From assembly GCF_963678635.1 (NCBI RefSeq), contig NC_087062.1, positions 99,379,705 through 99,443,704 of the forward strand: 64,000 bases of DNA, read 5' to 3'. This DNA is from Symsagittifera roscoffensis (lineage: Eukaryota > Xenacoelomorpha > Acoela > Convolutidae). The position numbers and the translations under genes are program-made. Below, piece by piece: positions 57,716-64,000 of this stretch (position 1 is its first letter; each line of letters opens with the position of its first letter). Below the pieces are notes generated by a model. The model had not been told where the DNA came from, did not search any database, and was given only the letters and a program-made list of their open reading frames with translations.

Positions 57716-58530
57716 TGCAAAACTAACAGACACATCCAATGGCGTTCTTTCGCTCGACGAGATCGTCAAAGGTGAGACAGTAGAACAGACTCTCAAAGAG
57801 AAGCTCTCACCATCTAAACCAATTGATGAGAACTTAACTACACCAGTCTCAAACGAAACAGTCCCTTTCCATCCATCGACATTTGATCAGATAAACATTC
57901 AACATATAAAGAAGGCAGCCATGAGAACGCACGGATTGCATGGACCATCTGGCCTCAATGCAAATGAATGGAGATGTATTTTAATACAGTTCGGGCAACA
58001 ATCAGTTACGGTTTCAAAAACAATTGCTAAAAATGCCAAAAAAATTAGTCACCGAAGAACTAAATCCAGAACTAACGGAACCATATAACGCATGTGGATT
58101 ATTACCCTTAGATAAGAATCCAGGAGTAAGACCCACAGGCATAGGAGAAGTTATGCGTAGAATAATAGGTCAAAAAATAACCAAATGCCTGAAATACGAT
58201 CTCACGTCGCTTAGTTCGAACTACCAACTCTGTCTAGGACAATAATGTGGCATTGAATATGCGATCCACATGCTAAGATATCAATACAGCAAAACTTCCG
58301 CCGATGCTGTTTTACTGATAGATGCCGAAAACGCTTTCAACTCGCTGAACCGAAAACTGGCATTGAAAAACATCGAAAATACTTGCCCTGTTCTTTTAAC
58401 AGCAATTAAGAACTGAGCGAAAACTTCAGCCGTTGCAAGGCGAATGGCCCTGTTCTACGGGAGATCTGAACTTCAGAAGCTAAAAAAGGTTTTTATGTGA
58501 ACGCAAGATTAACAGTGCGTTCACTTAATT
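57716..58530 (+). pseudogene. RT-element array, copy 2 (large internal deletion)
   Basis: The N-terminal part is best preserved here (GVLSLDEIVKGETVEQTLKE, EELNPELTEPYNACGLLPLD, NPGVRPTGIGEVMRRIIGQK) and reaches IDAENAFNSLNRKLALKNIE. At ~58415 the sequence jumps from ..GCAATTAAGAACT to GAGCGAAAACTTCAGCCG, the C-terminal block, removing ~1.1 kb relative to copy 1 (most of the RT palm). It shares the TAA after LCLGQ with copies 1 and 3. Confidence 0.8.
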
Positions 58531-59310
58531 TTAACTATTAACAGTGCAAGAAAAAGGGTATAACCATTTTTCAGAATGCGAAAACATTTATTGAAAATTT
58601 TCTAAATTTGTGAGATTTTCTTTATCATGCAAAAATATTTCTCGAAAAACTTTGTGAAAAGCGTATTTGTTAAAAAATCTGTACAGTTTTTGCAAATTGC
58701 AAAAACTTTCATAATGTTTTTTGGCATATTTGTTAAGAAAATCAAAGAAATTCTCAAATATTAAGAAAAATTTCTTTGAAGACTTTCACATTAAAAAGAA
58801 AATTGTAACAAGATTTTCTTGTACTGTTGAAAATTAAAGATTTTGATTTTCTTTGTTGTAACTTTGAACATTAAAAATTCTTTTTTTTTGCATGTATTTT
58901 GATCAAAAATTTCAAAAAAAAATAATGTAATAAGATAGGGAATAACACTTAAATTCATCAATTTTTTAAAAAATTGTGGAAACATGCATCATGAAAAACT
59001 TTTTCTCGAAGAATTTTGCACACTTGTCGTCAATCATCATGCCGTGCATCTGTTGAGTGAGTCCGCAGGAACTCGATTGTCAAATTTGGCAAATTAATGC
59101 TTCATCATTTGGTATAATATTCACAGCTGCTTGGATCGTGCCCGCGCAGCTGAAGTGATATCATCTGCAGCATTGTTCACACAGAACTCCGCGGCTGATG
59201 ATAGTTTTCCAAACTCTATATGATTCTTTTCCACATCGAGCGGGGGTCATCTTCGCTTCCGATCAGTTCACTTGCAAAACGTGCTCTTCGCTGCTTCGTT
59301 GCTATAGAGT
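58531..59310. repeat. Array spacer 3 and segment copy 3
   Basis: This spacer (58531-59020) lacks ~75 bp relative to spacers 1 and 2 between two TTTTGCAC motifs. It is followed by the third copy of the minus-strand segment (59022-59310). Confidence 0.75.
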
Positions 59311-59324
59311 TTGGACCAGTATTT

Positions 59325-61100
59325 TGAAACTAACAGACACATCCAATGGCGTTCGTTCGCTCGACGAGATCGTCAAAGGTAAGACAGTACAACAGACTCT
59401 CAAAGAGAAGCTCTCACCATTTTTTTGGTTTCAAAAACAATTGCTAAAATTGCCAAAAAATTAGTCACCGAAGAACTAAATCCAGAACTAATGGAACCAT
59501 ATAACGCATGTAGATTAATACCCTTAGATAAGAATCCAGGAGTAAGACCCATAGGCATAGGAGAAGTTATGCGTAGAATTAAAGGGCAAAAAACAACCAA
59601 ATGCCTGAAATACGAACTCACGTCGCTTGGTTCGAACTACCAACTCTGTCTAGGACAATAATGTGGCATTGAATATGCGATCCACATGCTAAGATATCAA
59701 TACAGCAAAACTTCCGCCGATGCTGTTTTATTGATAGATGCAAAAAACGCTTTCAACTCGCTGAACCGAAAACTGGCATTGAAAAACATCGAAAATACTT
59801 GCCCTTTTCTTTTAACAGCAATTAAGAACTCCTACTGCAATCCATCTAAACTGTTCGTTGACAAAAAACCATCTGCTCTCAAGAAGGGACAACCACTAGC
59901 AATGGCCATGTACGGTCTAGCCCTAATAAACCTTATAAACCTCAGAGGGAAACCACTAGCAATGGCCATGTACGGTCTAGCCATAATAAACCCTATAAAA
60001 ATTTTATCAGTTGACGATGTAATCCAGAAATGGTACGCAGACGACCGAAACGCAGTCGGTAAATTAAGCAATCTACGAACCGTCCTCGATAAAATTGTAT
60101 CACTGGGTAAAATTTTCGGCTACCAATGAATTGTCAAGGATGAAAAACTCGGTGAAGATCAGAAAATCTTCGCAAATACAGGAATCACGATGAAGGCAGG
60201 AGCCCGAGTGCTTGGTTCAGTTATAGGAGCAGAATCTGAATGTAAAAAGTTCCTCGAGTTTCAACAGAATGAGCATATCAGAATTTTGAAAAAACAAACG
60301 AAATTCGCTAAAACCTTACCCCAAAATGCTTATGCCTGATATACTAAAAGACTTCAAGAAAAGCTTTCATTTCTTGCTAGGACAACGCCTAACACTATGG
60401 AAAACTTAGAAATAAGTGCAAATATTATCAAAGAACATTTATTACCTAACCTAGTCGGTTAAGACACTTTAAACGCCCAGTTCCGTGAGATATCTTCATT
60501 ACCCCTTAAAATGGGCGGACTTAACATCAAGCTGCCATCCCATCAGGAAAGCTATCTAGAATGGTCTAAAGAAACATCACTAGTACTGGAATCTCAAGAT
60601 CCTGTTACAGCAGTAACACAGCAAGAAAAAATCTGTACGAAAATCAAAAAATTAAAAATGATAGAAAAAATCGAAAAAAAACAAACCACATTAACTTTTT
60701 AAATGAAACAGATAAATACGCAATCGACCTGGCCCCTGAAAAATGAGCCTCTAATTGGCTCAATGCTTTACCACTGAGCAGATACAACTTCAACCTGAAT
60801 AAATTAGAATTCCGAGATGGTATTTACTTAAGATACGGATGGGAGCCGACCAAAACCCCACTCACATGTGCATGTGGTGTTGATTTTAACTTGACACAAG
60901 CGCTTCACTGTGCAAAGGCTGGTGACACACACAAAAACACAATGAAAATAGAGACACATCCGCCAACCTCATGAAAGAGGTTTGCCATGACGTCGAGATT
61001 GAGCAAAAACTTCAGCCGTTGCAAGGCGAATGGCCCTGTTCTACGGGAGATCTGAACTTCGTAGAAGCTAAAAAAGGTTTTTATGTGAACGCAAGATGGG
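59325..61100 (+). pseudogene. RT-element array, copy 3
   Basis: Same domain order as copy 1. Near the start a deletion joins AAGCTCTCACCATTTTT directly to GGTTTCAAAAACAATTGC. Motif A is IDAKNAFNSLNRK, and motif C is intact as KWYADD. A 60-bp in-frame tandem duplication doubles the AMAMYGLA segment (59893 and 59953). After the EVCHDVEIEQKLQPLQGE block it continues beyond the other copies (GFYVNARWAVEPNMELC). Confidence 0.8.
59893..60012. repeat. 60-bp in-frame tandem duplication in RT motif B
   Basis: CCACTAGCAATGGCCATGTA occurs at 59893 and 59953. The 20-codon insertion keeps the frame but would disrupt the RT palm. Confidence 0.85.
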
Positions 61101-61153
61101 CTGTTGAGCCAAACATGGAGTTATGTAGCAGATTGTTTTTGGGGGGTATGCAT

Positions 61154-61200
61154 CCCCCTCTCAGGGATTCGACCCCTGACTACCCAAAGGGTCCCCCTTT
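61154..61200. repeat. Short dispersed repeat with B-box-like core (copy 2)
   Basis: Reverse complement of the 8612-8657 block, just downstream of RT copy 3 and upstream of the duplicated gag. Confidence 0.5.
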
Positions 61201-61275
61201 TGGTACTATTTTTAGCCCTTCATTGATCAAAATATCAAATACTTCCTTCTATTTGTGCCAGTGACGCATCATTAA

Positions 61276-62500
61276 GCAGAAGAAACACTTAGGACCGAAC
61301 TTTGCAATTTCCTCCCATAAAATCCGACGCCTCATCAACATCGCTTTCATGCCTTGTTTTTAGGTTGGTCATGCTGATACTTGACGGTCTGTGAGGCTGC
61401 AGTTTGCACAAGAGCGTCTCAAGTCTATGTCATCTTAGGGCTTGCACCAGTTGTTACCCTGATTTGCAGGTCCATTGTTGAAAAAGCCATAAACGTTTTT
61501 GTAATAACCCGACCTCATCGGAGTCTTCGGCAATAGATTTTACTTGGATTTCAGTCGCAGCTCTGCCGGTGTAGGTGCATTGGTCAAAAGAGGTGTGTAG
61601 TGCGTCGCTAACATTGTCCTGAGCTCATCGTTTTTCACACCATCAATGAATTTTGAAGCTACTGCCAAGTTCAACCTGATGTTTCACTAGTTTGGTTGAC
61701 TACATCTTCTTATCAATTCTAATTCATCTAAGAGTTTTCCTATGGTTTAATCTTCACGCTATCTTTGTTTCTCGAAGCGCATCATCGGTTGGTGCCCTTG
61801 CACTCCCGAGCCAAAGCGGCTCAACAGTATCTCGAATGTTTTTTCGGCAGTATCCAGCTGGTGTTGCTTTTTCGCCATCGTACAATTCAGGGCTGTCCCT
61901 TCCAAGTTGCCGGTGAGCGCACTGCAACTTTGGCTTTCTCTCAAATCTTTTCCTCAAAATGCTGCTTCATGACCACTATGCAGGTATTTATACACCCGTC
62001 GGATTCATCCTTGTATAGTCTCGATTTTTTTGAACTCTTAGACTTTTTGCTGTGCTCATTGGTCCTGGACAACTTCGTGATGAACGTCTCCAGAAACCTG
62101 TTCAGAGGATCGAACGCGGTGGCCATCGCTGTTGCATCCCGAGATTATCCCGTCTGATTGTTCATCGCTGTTGTTCGAGGCCCTGGAACATCCCTCCTGT
62201 CGGAGTCGCTGGGCCTTTCCTGGTTTGAGTAATTTCAATTTGAGGAATCACCTTATCTACTTGCTTGTTCCTCTCACAAATTTCGTTCGTTCGAGACTGG
62301 CCTACTGCCAGTAGAGCCCTCTCTGATGTTCGAGGGATTCCTGGGCCTGTTACTCTCAGTGGTGCCACTCGATGAGTTATCTCTTCCTCTCGTGGACCCA
62401 TACATCCATTCTCTGTTTTAATGTTCATTGAAGTTCTCAGTTGCGAGATTTGTTATCGATTAAGAGTCCCGGTCAAAGTAGCGAAATCATGGCCCTGTTC
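61276..62500 (-). pseudogene. Second copy of the Gypsy gag region
   Basis: This matches ~50320-51545 in the same orientation at an offset of ~10.96 kb, with scattered substitutions and a few small indels. It begins at CAGAAGAAACACTTAGGACC, inside the nucleocapsid segment, and ends at a junction with RT-element sequence at ~62493-62575. No other part of the Gypsy element is present here. Confidence 0.9.
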
Positions 62501-62580
62501 TACGGGAGTAGATTCACTCATTACTCTCTTGATCCCAATTCCATCAGTTTCACGTCCCGCCAGATTCTCATACTGATAGA
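62493..62580. other. Chimeric junction between gag copy and RT copy 4
   Basis: Gag sequence ..ATCATGGCCC is followed by the 13-bp filler TGTTCTACGGGAG, which elsewhere follows GAATGGCCC in the RT C-terminal block (for example ~56635). Gag resumes (TAGATTCACTCATTAC, with CTCTTGAT inserted) and then switches to RT at CTCAT.CTGATAGATGCC, where the gag and RT copies share short identity. Confidence 0.8.
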
Positions 62581-63890
62581 TGCCGAAAACGCTTTCAACT
62601 CACTGAACCGAAAACTGGCATTGAAAAACATCGAAAATACTTGCCCTGTTCTTTTAACAGCAATTAAGAACTCCTACTTCAATCCATCTAAACTGTTCGT
62701 TAACAAAAAACCATCTGCTCTCAAGAAGGGACAACCCAGAGGGAAACCACTAGCAATGGCCATGTACGGTCTAGCCATAATAAACCTTATAAAAATTTTA
62801 TCAGTAGACGATATAATCCAGAAATGGTACGCAGACGACCGAAACGCAGTCGGTAAATTAAGCAATCTACGAACCGTCCTCGATAAAATTGTATCAATGG
62901 AGAAAATTTTTGGCTACCAATGAATTGTCAAGGATGAAAAACTCCGTGAAGCTCATAAAATCTTCGCAACTACAGGAATCACGATGAAGGCAGGAGCCCG
63001 AGTGCTTGGTTCAGTTATAGGAAAAGAATCTGAATGTAAAAAGTTCCTCGAGTTTCAACAGATTGAGCATATCAAAATTTTGAAAAAAAACAAACGAAAT
63101 TCGATAAAACTTTACCCCAAAACTCTTATGCCTGATATACTAAAAGACTTCAAGAAAAGCTTTCATTTCTTGCCAGGACAACGCATAACACTATGGAAAA
63201 CTTAGAAATACGTGCAAATATTATCAAAGAACAATTATTACCTAATCTAGTCGGTTAAGACACTTTAAACGCCCAGTTTTCCTTGAGATATCTTCATTAC
63301 CCCTTAAAATGGGCGGACATAACATCAAGCTGCCATCCCATCAGGAAAGCTATCTAGAATGATCCAAGGAAACATCACTAGTACTGGAATCTCAAGATCC
63401 TGTTACAGCAGTAACACAGCAAGAAAAAATCTGTACGAAAATCAAAAAACTAAAAATCATATAAAAAATCGAAAAGAAACAAACCACATTAACTTTTTAA
63501 ATGAAACAGATAAATACGCAATCGACCTGGCCTCTGAAAAAGGAGCCTCTAATTGGCTCAATGCTTTACCACTGAGCAGATACAACTTCAACCTGAATAA
63601 ATTAGAATTCCGAGTTGGTATTTACTTAAGATACGGATGGGAGCCGACAAAAACCCCACTCACATGTGCATGTGGTGCTGATTTTAACTTGACACAAGCG
63701 CTTCACTGAGCAAAGGCTGGTGACACACACAAAAAAACACAATGAAAATAGAGACACATCCGCCAACCTCATGAACGAGGTTTGCCATGACGTCGAGATT
63801 GAGCGAAAACTTCAGCCGTTGCAAGGCGAATGGCCCTGTTCTACGGGAGATCTGAACTTCAGAAGCTAAAAAAGGTTTTTATGTGAACGC
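62575..63890 (+). pseudogene. RT-element array, copy 4 (5'-truncated, best C-terminal half)
   Basis: This copy begins inside motif A (IDAENAFNSLNRKLALKNIE) and keeps RGKPLAMAMYGLAI and KWYADDRNAVGKL. The C-terminal region is open where other copies have a stop (EKGASNWLNALPLSRYNF with GGA instead of TGA), followed by YLRYGWEPTKTPLTCACGAD. It still shares the TGA after FGYQ, the TGA within the AYA.YTKRL region and the TAA after PNLVG. It ends in the same GTGAACGCAAGATTAACAGT edge as copies 1 and 2. Confidence 0.85.
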
Positions 63891-64000
63891 AAGATTAACA
63901 GTGCGTTCACTTAATTTTAACTATTAACAGTGCAAGAAAAAGGGTATAACCATTTTTCAGAATGCGAAAACATTTATTGAAAATTTTCTAAATTTGTGAG
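63891..64000. repeat. Array spacer 4 (runs off the window)
   Basis: Starts with TTAACTATTAACAGTGCAAG like the other spacers, so the array continues beyond the window. Confidence 0.8.

Noticed and set aside
54785-63890. Alternative genetic code or selenocysteine-type recoding to explain in-frame TGA and TAA in the RT copies
   Set aside because: MTAP uses TGA as its natural stop, both TGA and TAA/TAG interrupt the RT copies, and copy 4 restores GGA at one of the TGA sites, so ordinary decay is simpler.

Overview
This is a 64 kb piece of an animal nuclear genome, most likely an aquatic invertebrate. The evidence is one recognisable spliced host gene (S-methyl-5'-thioadenosine phosphorylase, MTAP, minus strand, introns with AG acceptors), AT-rich intergenic DNA, and a heavy load of retroelements and short inverted-repeat transposons of types common in marine and freshwater invertebrates. 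I cannot name the species. There is no bacterial-type operon, no CRISPR array and no rRNA gene.

Layout. 1-3036: a compact plus-strand cassette of overlapping reading frames, open at the left window edge. It starts with an envelope-glycoprotein-like part (chuvirus/BEL-Pao env type, moderate confidence), then a membrane segment and tail, a Ser/Pro/Thr/Asn-rich part and a further unidentified domain. Each frame is displaced -1 from the one before. 3037-8700: AT-rich DNA with a family of short inverted-repeat transposons (TIR GGCTCTTTTTCC, 8-bp target duplications, hAT-like) and two small possible exons. 8920-18864 (minus): MTAP exons, with exon 2 present in three full copies encoding identical protein because of a nested tandem duplication. 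A 4.38 kb unit is repeated almost perfectly at 12524-16921 and 16922-21311. 21312-28760: foldback repeat arrays, one tRNA-like element, one more hAT-like MITE, and intron or intergenic DNA. 28766-29112 (minus): the acidic terminal exon of another host gene.

32300-42190: a graveyard of non-LTR elements. It holds a decayed CR1-like element with a zinc finger and a 2A-like motif, whose endonuclease part is triplicated (345-bp period); a minus-strand relic; a nearly intact minus-strand RT element (38628-41125, one internal stop, ATT-repeat tail); and the 3' end of a different RT family. 43230-51780 (minus): a decayed Ty3/Gypsy element (gag, retropepsin, RT, RNase H region, linker, integrase). 53300-64000: a tandem, internally rearranged array. 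A third RT family (motifs IDAENAFNSLNRKL and WYADD), an AT-rich foldback spacer and a minus-strand segment repeat three to four times. The last unit is fused by microhomology-type junctions to a second copy of the Gypsy gag region.

The genes do not form a pathway. MTAP is the only clear housekeeping function (methionine salvage). The biology of interest is structural: the MTAP exon triplication with only synonymous differences, the overlapping env-like cassette, and the amplified RT array whose copies share the same stop codons.
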